A DNA stretch of 64,000 nucleotides. Source: Micrococcales bacterium (GTDB lineage: Bacteria; Actinomycetota; Actinomycetes; Actinomycetales; Cellulomonadaceae). Below are positions 16,480 to 24,468 of this stretch, in pieces (within the stretch, counting starts at the first letter, position 1; each line of letters opens with the position of its first letter). The notes below the pieces were generated by a model. It ran no database searches, was not told the DNA's origin, and saw only the letters and a list, made by a program, of their open reading frames with translations. A program made the translations under genes and the position numbers. The stretch covers positions 1 through 64,000 of the forward strand of contig WQWY01000003.1 in NCBI GenBank assembly GCA_009785115.1. Direction: 5' to 3'.

Positions 16480-17682
16480 TCAGGTGTGCTCGCGCAGGTA
16501 GCGGCCGAAGTGCGGGACGGTGAAGGCGATCCGGCCGCGCTCGCTCGCGTACACCAGCCCCTTCTTCAGCAGGGCGTCGCGGGCGGGAGACAGCGACTGG
16601 GGCTTGCGGCCCAGGTGCGTGGCCACCTCGGCCGTGGCGACCGAACCCTCGAGGTCGTCGGTCTCGAGCTCGGCCATCGCGCGCAGGTACTCCCGCTCCC
16701 CCGGGGTGGCCCGCTCGAAGCGGGACCCGAAGAACCCGACGGCGAGGTCGGCCTCGGCCTCCGGGGCGGCCATGGCGACGTCGGCGGCCGTCACCGGCGA
16801 GCGCGGCGCCAGGTCCCACACCACCTTGCCGTAGGCCTGCACGAAGTAGGGGTAGCCGCCGGTCGCCGCATACAGGGCGTCGAGCGCGTCCGTCTCGAAG
16901 CGGGCGTCCTCCTCGGCAGCGGGCAGCACCAGCGCGGCGTCGGCGGCGAGACGGTCCAGACGGTCGATCCGCACGTAGTGGAACAGGCGCTCGGAGTACG
17001 ACTTCGACGCCGCGAGCACAGCAGGCAGGTGCGGCAGCCCGGCACCGACGACGACCACCGGCAGCCGGGCCTGCGAGATCTCGTGGACGGCGGCGCACAG
17101 CGCCGACACGTCGTCAGGGCCGAGGTCTTGCATCTCGTCGATGAACACGCCGATGCCCGTGCCGGCCTCGGCGGCCACCCCGCCCAGGTCGGTGAGCAGC
17201 TCGAGCAGGTCGATCTCGATGTCGCCAGAATCCGCGCGGCCTATGACGGCCGGGACGCCGATCCCCAGGTTCCGCTCTCTGGTCTTGGTGGTGGTCTTGG
17301 CGGGGCGCGACCCCTCGCTCGCTCTCTGGGCGAACGACTTGACCACACCGAGCGCGTGGTCGTGACGCTCGCCGGGCGGCAGCCCCAGCTCGCGGACCGC
17401 CTGGTGCAGGGCGGCGGCGAGCGGGCGGCGCAGCGAGGCGTCCGGGCGAGCCTCCAGCTTGCCGGTGCCCCACCCGGCCCGCACGGCTGCTGAGCGCAGG
17501 GCCCCGAGCAGCACCGTCTTGCCGACCCCGCGCAGGCCGACGAGCACCACCGAGCGCTCGGGACGGCCGCGCACCACACGTTCCAGCACGACGTCGAAGG
17601 CGTCGAGCTGCTCGTCACGACCGGCGAGCTCGGGCGGGCGCTGGCCGGCGCCAGGGGCGTAGGGGTTCCGGACCGGATCCAC
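16480..17682 (-). CDS. AAA-type ATPase with C-terminal winged-helix region
   Basis: A 400-residue protein of the Orc1/Cdc6-like AAA_16 ATPase type. Walker A is GLRGVGKT at residues 49-56 and Walker B is IGVFIDEMQDL near 170-180; VVVVGAGLPHLPAVLA fits sensor 1, and TGGYPYFVQAYG is the motif seen in bacterial members. The C-terminus (TDDLEGSVATAEVATHLGRKPQSLSPARDALLKKGLV) reads as a winged helix. Many actinobacteria carry such a gene; its role is not established. The GTG start follows a -10 box by 6 nt, so the transcript is probably leaderless. A 13-bp string, GGGCGCTCAGGTG, at its 3' end (16474-16486) is repeated at 16406-16418. Confidence 0.75.
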   Translation of the reverse strand: MDPVRNPYAPGAGQRPPELAGRDEQLDAFDVVLERVVRGRPERSVVLVGLRGVGKTVLLGALRSAAVRAGWGTGKLEARPDASLRRPLAAALHQAVRELGLPPGERHDHALGVVKSFAQRASEGSRPAKTTTKTRERNLGIGVPAVIGRADSGDIEIDLLELLTDLGGVAAEAGTGIGVFIDEMQDLGPDDVSALCAAVHEISQARLPVVVVGAGLPHLPAVLAASKSYSERLFHYVRIDRLDRLAADAALVLPAAEEDARFETDALDALYAATGGYPYFVQAYGKVVWDLAPRSPVTAADVAMAAPEAEADLAVGFFGSRFERATPGEREYLRAMAELETDDLEGSVATAEVATHLGRKPQSLSPARDALLKKGLVYASERGRIAFTVPHFGRYLREHT

Positions 17683-17688
17683 GATCAG

Positions 17689-17694
17689 AGCATA
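17689..17694 (-). promoter_or_regulatory. Leaderless -10 box of the AAA ATPase gene
   Basis: TATGCT on the minus strand, within an AT-rich stretch (17691-17706) unusual for this window, 6 nt before the GTG at 17682. Confidence 0.5.
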
Positions 17695-17857
17695 TACATA
17701 TATCTAGTCTCCGCGATAGATACACGGATAGTTTCGGATCTCATACCCCTGGAGCTCCTCCGAACCGGGGAACGGGCTGTAGGGTCCCTGTCGAACCGCA
17801 GATACCAGATGCGATGCTGGACGATCTGTGCTAGCAGACGAAAGAGGTGGGCGAACG

Positions 17858-18805
17858 ATGGCATGGCACGGCGCGCGGCCGTCTGCCGCCCTCGTCGCGA
17901 CGGCCTTCGGGATGCTCGTCGCTCTCGTACCGTCGACCCTGACCCCGGCGCACGCGGACGCGACGCACGGCACCGGGGTGGCGCTCAGGTCGACGGTCAG
18001 CACCGCCGACCTGGCAGCGGGCAGCGCCAGCACCGTGGCGCAGACCGGCGCCCCGCGCCCGGCCGGGGTCGAGCCCGCCGCCTGGACGGTGCTGACACCG
18101 ATCACGGCACCAGAGCTCGAACCAACGGCCGAGCCCGCGCCAGAACCCGCACCCGCACCCGCACCCGAGCCAGAGCCCACCCCCGCAGCACCCGCCCCCG
18201 ACTGCGCGGTGCTGGCCTGCGTGGCCCTCACCTTCGACGACGGGCCCGGCCCCTACACCGGCACCCTGCTGAACACCCTGGCCGCCAAGGGCGTCAAGGC
18301 CACCTTCTTCGTCCTGGGCAGCAGGGTCGCCCAGTTCCCCGACCTGGCCGCCCGCACGGCAGCCGAGGGTCACGCGCTCGGCAGCCACGCCTGGTCTCAC
18401 CAGTCCCTGACGAGCATGCCCGTCGAGCAGGCCGCCGACGAGATCGACAGCACCACCGTGATCCTGATCCAGACCGTGGGCATCGGCGGCCCGGTGCTGT
18501 TCCGCCCGCCCTACGGGGCGTTCGACGAGCAGGTGCGCCTCACGCTGGCCGAGCGCGGCCAGCCGGTGGTCTTGTGGGACGTCGACACCGAGGACTGGAA
18601 GAACCGCGACGTCGGTGTGACCACCCACCGCGCCGTCGCCGGGGCCTCCCCCGGGTCGATCATCCTCATGCACGACATCCACGAGTCCACCGTCGCCGCC
18701 GTGCCCGGCATCATCGACCACCTCCAGGCCGCCGGGTACACCCTGGTGACGCTGCCCGAGCTGCTCGGCCCGACCGAGCCGGGCCAGGTCTACCGGAGCC
18801 GCTGA
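17858..18805 (+). CDS. Secreted polysaccharide deacetylase (NodB family)
   Basis: A 315-residue exported carbohydrate esterase 4 enzyme. After a signal peptide ending near AHADA (about residue 35) comes a linker with a Pro-Glu-Ala-rich repeat (APEPAPAPAPEPEPTP). The NodB domain has all catalytic motifs: TFDDGPGP (catalytic base and metal Asp), GSHAWSHQ (the two metal His), RPPYGA, WDVDTEDW, and LMHDIHE (catalytic His). The likely substrate is peptidoglycan or another N-acetylated cell-surface glycan. ATG 17858 has AGAGGTGGG upstream. Transcription ends in the strong hairpin at 18916-18958. Confidence 0.88.
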   Translation: MAWHGARPSAALVATAFGMLVALVPSTLTPAHADATHGTGVALRSTVSTADLAAGSASTVAQTGAPRPAGVEPAAWTVLTPITAPELEPTAEPAPEPAPAPAPEPEPTPAAPAPDCAVLACVALTFDDGPGPYTGTLLNTLAAKGVKATFFVLGSRVAQFPDLAARTAAEGHALGSHAWSHQSLTSMPVEQAADEIDSTTVILIQTVGIGGPVLFRPPYGAFDEQVRLTLAERGQPVVLWDVDTEDWKNRDVGVTTHRAVAGASPGSIILMHDIHESTVAAVPGIIDHLQAAGYTLVTLPELLGPTEPGQVYRSR

Positions 18806-18915
18806 GCACGCCAGACGAGACCCCCCGGCGCGAGAACCTCAGCGGGGGGAACCGTCGCCGAGCGGGAGGAGTCTCAGACGTCACGCGGGAGCCGCTGAGC
18901 CTCGAGCGCTGACAC

Positions 18916-18958
18916 GACGCGAGGCCCGGCACCCTGTCCAGGGGCCGGGCCTCGCGTC
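18916..18958. terminator. Strong bidirectional terminator hairpin
   Basis: A perfect 15-bp stem, GACGCGAGGCCCGGC (18916-18930) with GCCGGGCCTCGCGTC (18944-18958). The 13-nt loop itself contains CCCTG/CAGGG. It lies between two convergent genes and can serve both. Confidence 0.8.
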
Positions 18959-18984
18959 TGACGGGGTCAGAGGAACGGTGGAGC

Positions 18985-19449
18985 TCAGGCGCGCGCGGTC
19001 GTGACGGTGATGGTGTCACCGATCTCGATGGACGTGAGCCGCACCTTGAACTGCTTGACGGCGGCCTCGACGTCCACGTCGACCATGGTGCGACCCTCGC
19101 CGGTGCGCACCGACACCAGGCTGGTCGGAGCCTCGGGCGGAGCCTTGGCGATGATCTTCTGGATCTCCCCGGCGACCATCTCCGAGACGTTGAACCCACG
19201 GGCGGAGGCCGCGATCACCACGGTGAACGTGGAGTCGGACATCTCGGTGGTCACGGTGACGCCGATGGCGCCTGCCATCTTGGCCGCCGCCTTCTTCGCC
19301 CCGGACATGCCCGGCAGCTGGTCGGCGTGGACCTTGGCGGTGACCTGACCGGGGGTCCCGGCCAGGTCGGTGACGGCGTCGGGAAGCATGCCCATGCCGC
19401 GCGCGATGTCGACGATCTCATTCAGGTCTGCGTTGATCTGCACCCGCAC
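18985..19449 (-). CDS. Hypothetical protein divergent from a TetR regulator
   Basis: A protein of about 154 residues, no signal peptide or membrane segment, not recognised. It starts VRVQINADLNEIVDIARGMG, has a middle rich in Ala/Lys (GAKKAAAKMAGAIGVTVTTEM) and an alternating hydrophobic C-terminus (KQFKVRLTSIEIGDTITVTTARA) suggesting a beta sheet. GTG 19449 or GTG 19443 could start it; neither has a strong ribosome site. It is transcribed away from the TetR gene, with palindromes in the 129-bp gap, so it may be the regulator's target. Confidence 0.55.
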   Translation of the reverse strand: MRVQINADLNEIVDIARGMGMLPDAVTDLAGTPGQVTAKVHADQLPGMSGAKKAAAKMAGAIGVTVTTEMSDSTFTVVIAASARGFNVSEMVAGEIQKIIAKAPPEAPTSLVSVRTGEGRTMVDVDVEAAVKQFKVRLTSIEIGDTITVTTARA

Positions 19450-19530
19450 AGCCTGCCAGAGCGACCGCCCCGACACGCCGAGGCTATCCGGGCGAAGCCG
19501 CACGGCCGACCGGGCGACAGGTGACCAGAA

Positions 19531-19571
19531 CGGGACGAACCGTCCCGCGTTCTGACACTTGCGTGGCAGAA
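19531..19571. promoter_or_regulatory. Two palindromes in the TetR divergent promoter
   Basis: CGGGACG (19531-19537) and CGTCCCG (19541-19547) are perfect inverted repeats around AAC. TTCTGACAC (19550-19558) and GTGGCAGAA (19563-19571) form a 22-bp near-perfect palindrome 7 bp before the TetR start. Both are placed to regulate the TetR gene and its divergent partner. Confidence 0.55.
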
Positions 19572-19578
19572 TGTCAGG

Positions 19579-20181
19579 ATGCCACGGATCATCGGTGCGA
19601 CGTTGCACGAGCATCGCGAGCAGGTGCGCTCCCGGCTGTTCGCGGCCCTCTCCGAGCTGATCGCCGAGCACGGCTTCGACGCGGTGACGCTGTCGCAGAT
19701 CGCCGCTCGCGCCGGGGTCGGCCGCACGGCCGTCTACAACCACTTCCCGGACAAGGAGGCGCTGCTCGTCGCGCTCGTCATGCACGAGACCACCGGGTGG
19801 GTCGAGACCCTGGAGACGGCGCTGGTCGGCATCGACGACCCGGTCGAGCAGCTGCGCACCTACGTGCACGAGCACCTGGGGCTCAAGCCCGAGTTCCACT
19901 TCCAGCCCGGCCCCGACCTGAGCCGGGTGATCTCGACCCAGACCCACGCCGAGGTGCGCGGCCACGTGGTGCTGGTCGAGCGCATCCTGCGCGGCATCCT
20001 CTCTCGAGGGGTCGCCAACGGCGCGTTCCCCGCCCAGGACCTCGACGTGACGGTGCCCCTGGTGATGGCCTGCCTCTCAGGCCGCGCCGTCGCACGCGCC
20101 TCAGACCGTCAGCGGGCCGTGGACCAGGTGGAGGTCTTCGTGCTGCGAGCGGTCGGGGCCCACGAGCGCGCTCCCCTCTGA
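19579..20181 (+). CDS. TetR/AcrR-family transcriptional regulator
   Basis: A 200-residue repressor. The N-terminal helix-turn-helix (about residues 15-60) contains ALSELIAEHGFDAVTLSQIAARAGVGRTAVYNHFPDKEALL, an unmistakable TetR DNA-binding motif with the conserved YNHFPDKEALL end. The C-terminal ligand-binding domain is variable and gives no clue to the ligand. The adjoining palindromes and the divergent gene suggest local autoregulation. The 3' end converges with the GGDEF gene, with hairpin 20287-20313 between them. Confidence 0.9.
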   Translation: MPRIIGATLHEHREQVRSRLFAALSELIAEHGFDAVTLSQIAARAGVGRTAVYNHFPDKEALLVALVMHETTGWVETLETALVGIDDPVEQLRTYVHEHLGLKPEFHFQPGPDLSRVISTQTHAEVRGHVVLVERILRGILSRGVANGAFPAQDLDVTVPLVMACLSGRAVARASDRQRAVDQVEVFVLRAVGAHERAPL

Positions 20182-20286
20182 ACGACCTCGTCTCTGAACG
20201 ACCTCGCCCCCTCCGGCGGCGCTCCTGCCCTCTGACAACCCTGGCCAGCGCGTCAGCCCTCGACGCTCAGGGCACCGAGCTCTCAG

Positions 20287-20313
20287 GGCACCGGCTCACC
20301 GAGCCTCGGTGCC
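20287..20313. terminator. Hairpin between convergent genes
   Basis: GGCACCG (20287-20293) pairs with CGGTGCC (20307-20313), with partial inner pairing of GCTC and GAGC. It lies between the TetR and GGDEF gene ends. Confidence 0.4.
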
Positions 20314-20318
20314 GAGCC

Positions 20319-21896
20319 TCAGTCCTCGGTGTGGACAGCGACGTGCATCGCGGCGCGCAGGGCGGTGACGACCTGGGGGTGGTGGCTGGTCTCGATCGAC
20401 GCCCCGGCGTCGATGCGCCAGCCGTCCTGTGCCACGGTCACCGCGAGCGTGGGGTCCTCGTAGCCGGCGGGGCTGCCACCCCGGGCGACCACCACCGGCG
20501 CGGGGTCGTCGTCGCGCAGCACCGTCCACGCCCCGCCACCGAGGGTGTCGGTGGCCGTGGCGGCCAGCGCGCACACCCGGCCGAGGGCGCCGCGCGCGGC
20601 GTGGATCGCCGGGACAGCGCGGCCCAGCAGCTGTTGCGCGGTGGTCGCCGGGTCGGCGCTCGCCGGGAGGGCCAGCTGCTTGCGGCGGGCTCGGGCCCGT
20701 TTCACGTGGTACTGGGCGAAGTCCGCCGCACGGAACAGGCTCGAGACCGTCACGTGCTCACCGACCGAGCTCGCCACGCCCCACGAGATCGCCGCGCCGT
20801 GCGGCAGCGGGCTCTCCGCGAGGGTGGTCGACATGGCCTCGATGACGAGGCTCTTGGACATGCCCGGCACCACCAGGCAGAACTCGTCGCCGCCGATGCG
20901 GGCGGCCGTGCTGCCCGGGAGCGCCGCGGACGCCTGGCGCAGCACGTCAGCGACCATCCGCAGCAGCTCGTCGCCCTCGCCGTGCCCGAGCTGGTCGTTG
21001 ACCTGCTTCAGCCCGTCGACGTCGCACATCACGATGCACGTCTCGGCACCGGAGGCCAGGGCGACCTCCGCGGCCCGGTCGGCCACCCGACGGTCGGCCA
21101 GCCCGGTGAGCGGGTCCTCGGCGAGCATGTGCTGCACCTGGTTGTCGAAGTCGAGCCGGATCAGCGCGGCGGCCGCGAGCGCCGCGACCACCTCGACCGT
21201 CGCGCGCTCCTCGGCGTCGAAGCGCTCCTTGGTCGCGACGACCACACCCCACACGGCGCCGTTGACGACGATCGGGGCGCCGACGGCCGCGGCGTCAGCG
21301 TGGGCCAGCACGTCGACCAGCGCCGGCGCCAGGCTCGGCGGGCCCTGCGGGCCGAGGACCCACGAGCACCAGGTCTCCTGGTCAGCGACGATCTGGCGCA
21401 GCGCTGGCCAGGTCATCGGGGTCCACACCTGGCCTTCCCAGCGGGCCACGTCGAGGTCGGCGGCCGGCTGGGTGATCCACAGCAGCCGCGCGCGCTCGTC
21501 CTCGACGCGGAAGACGACGGCCCTCCGGGCCTCGAGCGCCTCCGCCACGGAGCCGGCGACCACCCGGCTCATCTCGGTGATCTGCTGACAGGCCCTCAGG
21601 CGGCGCGCCGCACGCGCGACCACCTCGGCACGCGACACCTCCCCGGTGCCCGCGCGCCGAGAGCGCGACCGACGCGTCACGGAGCCGTCCTCGTCGTCGG
21701 AGACGTCCTCCGCGGCCGTGCCGACCGACCTGTCGACCGACCCTCGCCAAGGCCCCACGTCACGTGCACCGCTCCCGTCCTCGTCGTCCCGCTCCGTATC
21801 TCCTCTGTCGCTACCGTCCCACACGACGTGGCGGAACGTGACGGTGGCCGTGAGTGAAATGCGACAGACCGCCCGTCGCGCCACGCCCGAGCGCAC
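20319..21896 (-). CDS. GAF-GGDEF diguanylate cyclase
   Basis: Up to 525 residues. A GAF-like sensor lies around residues 90-260 (ALEARRAVVFRVEDERARLLW... NGAVWGVVVATKERFDAEE), then DPLTGLADRR opens the GGDEF domain, whose active site is an intact ARIGGDEF. The family makes cyclic di-GMP from two GTP. The five-residue-upstream inhibitory RxxD site is absent (LPGS instead), so product inhibition by that route is not expected. A C-terminal region of about 110 residues is unassigned. The start is uncertain: the first 60-90 residues are low complexity and GTGs further in are possible. It lies 50 bp behind the E2 gene on the same strand. Confidence 0.8.
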   Translation of the reverse strand: MRSGVARRAVCRISLTATVTFRHVVWDGSDRGDTERDDEDGSGARDVGPWRGSVDRSVGTAAEDVSDDEDGSVTRRSRSRRAGTGEVSRAEVVARAARRLRACQQITEMSRVVAGSVAEALEARRAVVFRVEDERARLLWITQPAADLDVARWEGQVWTPMTWPALRQIVADQETWCSWVLGPQGPPSLAPALVDVLAHADAAAVGAPIVVNGAVWGVVVATKERFDAEERATVEVVAALAAAALIRLDFDNQVQHMLAEDPLTGLADRRVADRAAEVALASGAETCIVMCDVDGLKQVNDQLGHGEGDELLRMVADVLRQASAALPGSTAARIGGDEFCLVVPGMSKSLVIEAMSTTLAESPLPHGAAISWGVASSVGEHVTVSSLFRAADFAQYHVKRARARRKQLALPASADPATTAQQLLGRAVPAIHAARGALGRVCALAATATDTLGGGAWTVLRDDDPAPVVVARGGSPAGYEDPTLAVTVAQDGWRIDAGASIETSHHPQVVTALRAAMHVAVHTED

Positions 21897-21946
21897 GCCC
21901 CGGACGCCCGGCGCGGGCTCTGGGGCTGCCCGTCGTCATGAGGCCC

Positions 21947-23251
21947 TCAGCCCCAGACCAGACCGCGCGACGGGTCGGCGAGAACAGCGGCGACGTCGGC
22001 GAGCACCCGGGAACCGAGCTCTCCGTCGACCAGCCGGTGGTCGAAGCTCAGGCTCAGCTGGGTGACCTGGCGGGGCTTGATCTTCCCCTTGTGCACCCAG
22101 GGCTTGCGGGCCACCGACCCGAACGCGAGGATCGCCGCCTCGCCCGGGTTGAGGATCGGCGTGCCGGAGTCGATGCCGAACACCCCGACGTTGGTCACCG
22201 TGATGGTCCCGTCGGCCTGGTCGGCCGCCGAGGTCTGCCCGGCCCGCGCGGTCGCGGTGAGGTCGGCCAGGGCGAGCGCCAGGTCGTGCAGACCGAGCCG
22301 GTGGGCGTCCTTGATGTTCGGCACCACCAGGCCTCGCGGGGTGGTCGCGGCGATGCCCAGGTTCACGTAGTGCTTGTAGACGATCTCCCGCGCGGCCTCG
22401 TCCCAGCTCGCGTTGATCTCCGGGTGGCGCTTCACCGCGAGCAGCAGCGCCTTGGCGGCGATCAGCAGCGGGGTGACGCGCGTGCCGGAGAACTCCGGGT
22501 CGGAGCGCAGACGGTCCACCAGCCGCATCGTCGCGGTCACGTCGACGGTGTGGAACACGGTGACGTGCGGGGCGGTGAACGCGCTGGCCACCATCGCCTC
22601 GGCGGTGCGCTTGCGCACCGAGCGCACCGGCACCCGGGTCTGGCGCCCGTCGGGCGAGACCACGCCCGAGGCGAGCCACGGCTCGTCGCCGGGGTAGGTC
22701 GCCAAGGTTCGGGCCTCGGCGCGGGTCACGTGCGCGAGCAGGTCCTCACGGGTGACGATCCCGCCTGGGCCGGTCGGGGTGACGGTGTCCAGGTCGATGC
22801 CCAGGTCACGGGCCAGCTTGCGGATCGGCGGCTTGGCCAGCGCGTGCGGCGTGCGGACCACCGGGGCGGGGCTGGCCGGCACGGGCGGGGCCTGGTCCGT
22901 CCGGGCACGAGGCTCGGCCGGGCCGCGCAGACCGTAGCCGACCAGCACCGGCCCGCCCTCTCGAGCCTCGGACGCATCCTCCCCGTCCTGCTCCGGCCCG
23001 GCGGTGGTCTGGTCGACGCCGGTGCTGATCTCCACGATCGGGGCACCGACCGCGACGGTGGTGCCCGGCTCGGCGAGGATCGCCGCGACCACCCCCGACC
23101 ACGGCGACGGCAGCTCGACCAGCGACTTCGCCGTCTCGATCTCGACGATCACCTGGTTGACCTCGACGGTGTCCCCGACACCGACGCGCCAGGCGACGAT
23201 CTCGGCCTCGGTCAGGCCCTCGCCAGCGTCTGGGAGCATGAAGTGCGGCAT
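21947..23251 (-). CDS. Dihydrolipoamide acyltransferase (E2) of a 2-oxo acid dehydrogenase complex
   Basis: A 434-residue E2 subunit with one lipoyl domain (lipoylated Lys about residue 42 in EIETAKSLVE), an E3/E1-binding domain (KPPIRKLARDLGIDLDTVTPTGPGGIVTREDLLAHV) and a catalytic domain ending with SFDHRLVDG. It transfers acyl groups from E1 to coenzyme A. With E1 alpha and beta split into two genes, the complex is of the branched-chain type; pyruvate cannot be excluded as substrate. ATG 23251 has GGAG ten bases upstream, and that site lies inside an inverted repeat that could mask it in the mRNA. No E3 gene is in the window. Confidence 0.92.
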   Translation of the reverse strand: MPHFMLPDAGEGLTEAEIVAWRVGVGDTVEVNQVIVEIETAKSLVELPSPWSGVVAAILAEPGTTVAVGAPIVEISTGVDQTTAGPEQDGEDASEAREGGPVLVGYGLRGPAEPRARTDQAPPVPASPAPVVRTPHALAKPPIRKLARDLGIDLDTVTPTGPGGIVTREDLLAHVTRAEARTLATYPGDEPWLASGVVSPDGRQTRVPVRSVRKRTAEAMVASAFTAPHVTVFHTVDVTATMRLVDRLRSDPEFSGTRVTPLLIAAKALLLAVKRHPEINASWDEAAREIVYKHYVNLGIAATTPRGLVVPNIKDAHRLGLHDLALALADLTATARAGQTSAADQADGTITVTNVGVFGIDSGTPILNPGEAAILAFGSVARKPWVHKGKIKPRQVTQLSLSFDHRLVDGELGSRVLADVAAVLADPSRGLVWG

Positions 23252-23252
23252 C

Positions 23253-23414
23253 AGGGCGTGTCTCCAAGGTCGGTGTGCCGGCGAGGTGTGTCCGGTGCGT
23301 GCGATCGCAAGGCGGAGGAGGAGAGCAGCACTAGAGGTGCTGCCGACGACGACAACGCGGCGAGCGTGCGTACCGGGCGCACCGCAGCGCGCAGCGACCT
23401 TGGAGACACGCCCT
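23253..23414. repeat. 162-bp element with 20-bp perfect inverted ends between E1 beta and E2 genes
   Basis: The ends, AGGGCGTGTCTCC... at 23253-23272 and its complement at 23395-23414, are a perfect 20-bp inverted repeat around 122 bp of non-coding sequence holding a small CAGCAC/GTGCTG hairpin. One end overlaps the E1 beta stop codon and the other stops one base from the E2 start. It resembles a MITE. In the mRNA the ends would pair and bury the E2 ribosome-binding GGAG. Confidence 0.75.
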
Positions 23415-24468
23415 AAAATCCCATCGTCGTCTCGACGGCGTCGAGCAGCCGGTCGACCGAGGGCAACCAGTCGTGCTCCAGCACGGCCACCGGGTAGGGC
23501 GTGTGGTAGCCGCCGACGCGCAGCACCGGCGCCTGCAACGAGTAGAAGCACTCCTCGGTGACGCGGGCGGCCACCTCGGCCCCCGCTCCGTAGAGCACGG
23601 GCGCCTCGTGCACGACGACGCAGCGACCGGTGCGCCGCACCGACCGGGCGAGCGTCTCGACGTCCAGGGGCGAGACGGTCCGCAGGTCGACCACCTCCAG
23701 GCTCCGGCCGGCGTCGGCAGCGGCGTCGGCAGCAGCCAGCGCGGTGGCCACCGTCGGGCCGTAGGCGACGACGGTCACGTCGGTGCCCGACCGCACCACC
23801 CGGGCGGTGTCCAGGATGCTCGGGTCTGCCGGGGCGTCGAGGTCGACCCCACCCTTGGCCCAGTAGCGCGACTTCGGCTCGAAGTACAGCACCGGGTCGG
23901 GGCAGGCGACGGCCGCCCTGAGCATCTGGTACGCCTGCGCCGGGGTGGACGGGGAGACGACGCGAAGCCCCGCCGTGTGCGCGAACAGCACCTCCGGGGA
24001 CTCCGAGTGGTGCTCGATCGCGCCGATGCCCCCGCCGTAGGGCACCCGGACCACCACCGGCAGACCCAGCCGCCCGGCAGAGCGGTAGCGCATCTTCGCC
24101 AGCTGGGTGGTGATCTGGTCGAACGCCGGGAAGACGAACCCGTCGAACTGGATCTCCACCACGGGCCGGTAGCCGCGCATGGCGAGGCCGATCGCGGTCC
24201 CGACGATGCCGGACTCGGCCAGCGGGGTGTCCATCACCCGATGGTCTCCGAACTGGGCGTGCAGGCCGTCGGTCACCCGGAACACCCCGCCCAGGCGCCC
24301 GACGTCCTCGCCCATGACGAGCACCCTCTCGTCCTCGACGAGCACCCGGCGCAGGGCCTCGTTGATGGCCTTGGCCATCGGCAGGGTGGTCAGCGCCGGG
24401 GCAGGGCGCTCGATGGTCAGGTCAGAGCGTTCGACAGTCGCGCCATGGCGCTCGGTGGTCAGGGTCAT
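23413..24468 (-). CDS. 2-oxo acid dehydrogenase E1 component, beta subunit
   Basis: A 351-residue transketolase-like E1 beta. It reads MAKAINEALRRVLVEDERVLVMGEDVGRLGGVFRVTDGL..., DTPLAESGIVGTAIGLAMRGYRPVVEIQFDGFVFPAFDQI and RVPYGGGIGAIEHHSESPE, all hallmark segments of BkdB/PdhB-type subunits. With E1 alpha it decarboxylates the 2-oxo acid using thiamine diphosphate. ATG 24468 overlaps the E1 alpha stop by four bases (ATGA), giving coupled synthesis. The stop codon lies within the inverted end of the 162-bp element. Confidence 0.93.
   Translation of the reverse strand: MTLTTERHGATVERSDLTIERPAPALTTLPMAKAINEALRRVLVEDERVLVMGEDVGRLGGVFRVTDGLHAQFGDHRVMDTPLAESGIVGTAIGLAMRGYRPVVEIQFDGFVFPAFDQITTQLAKMRYRSAGRLGLPVVVRVPYGGGIGAIEHHSESPEVLFAHTAGLRVVSPSTPAQAYQMLRAAVACPDPVLYFEPKSRYWAKGGVDLDAPADPSILDTARVVRSGTDVTVVAYGPTVATALAAADAAADAGRSLEVVDLRTVSPLDVETLARSVRRTGRCVVVHEAPVLYGAGAEVAARVTEECFYSLQAPVLRVGGYHTPYPVAVLEHDWLPSVDRLLDAVETTMGF

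Noticed and set aside
19521..21857. A 778-codon plus-strand frame across the TetR and GGDEF genes
   Set aside because: The TetR and GGDEF proteins have clear motifs in their own frames; this one is Arg/Pro-rich with no recognisable domain.
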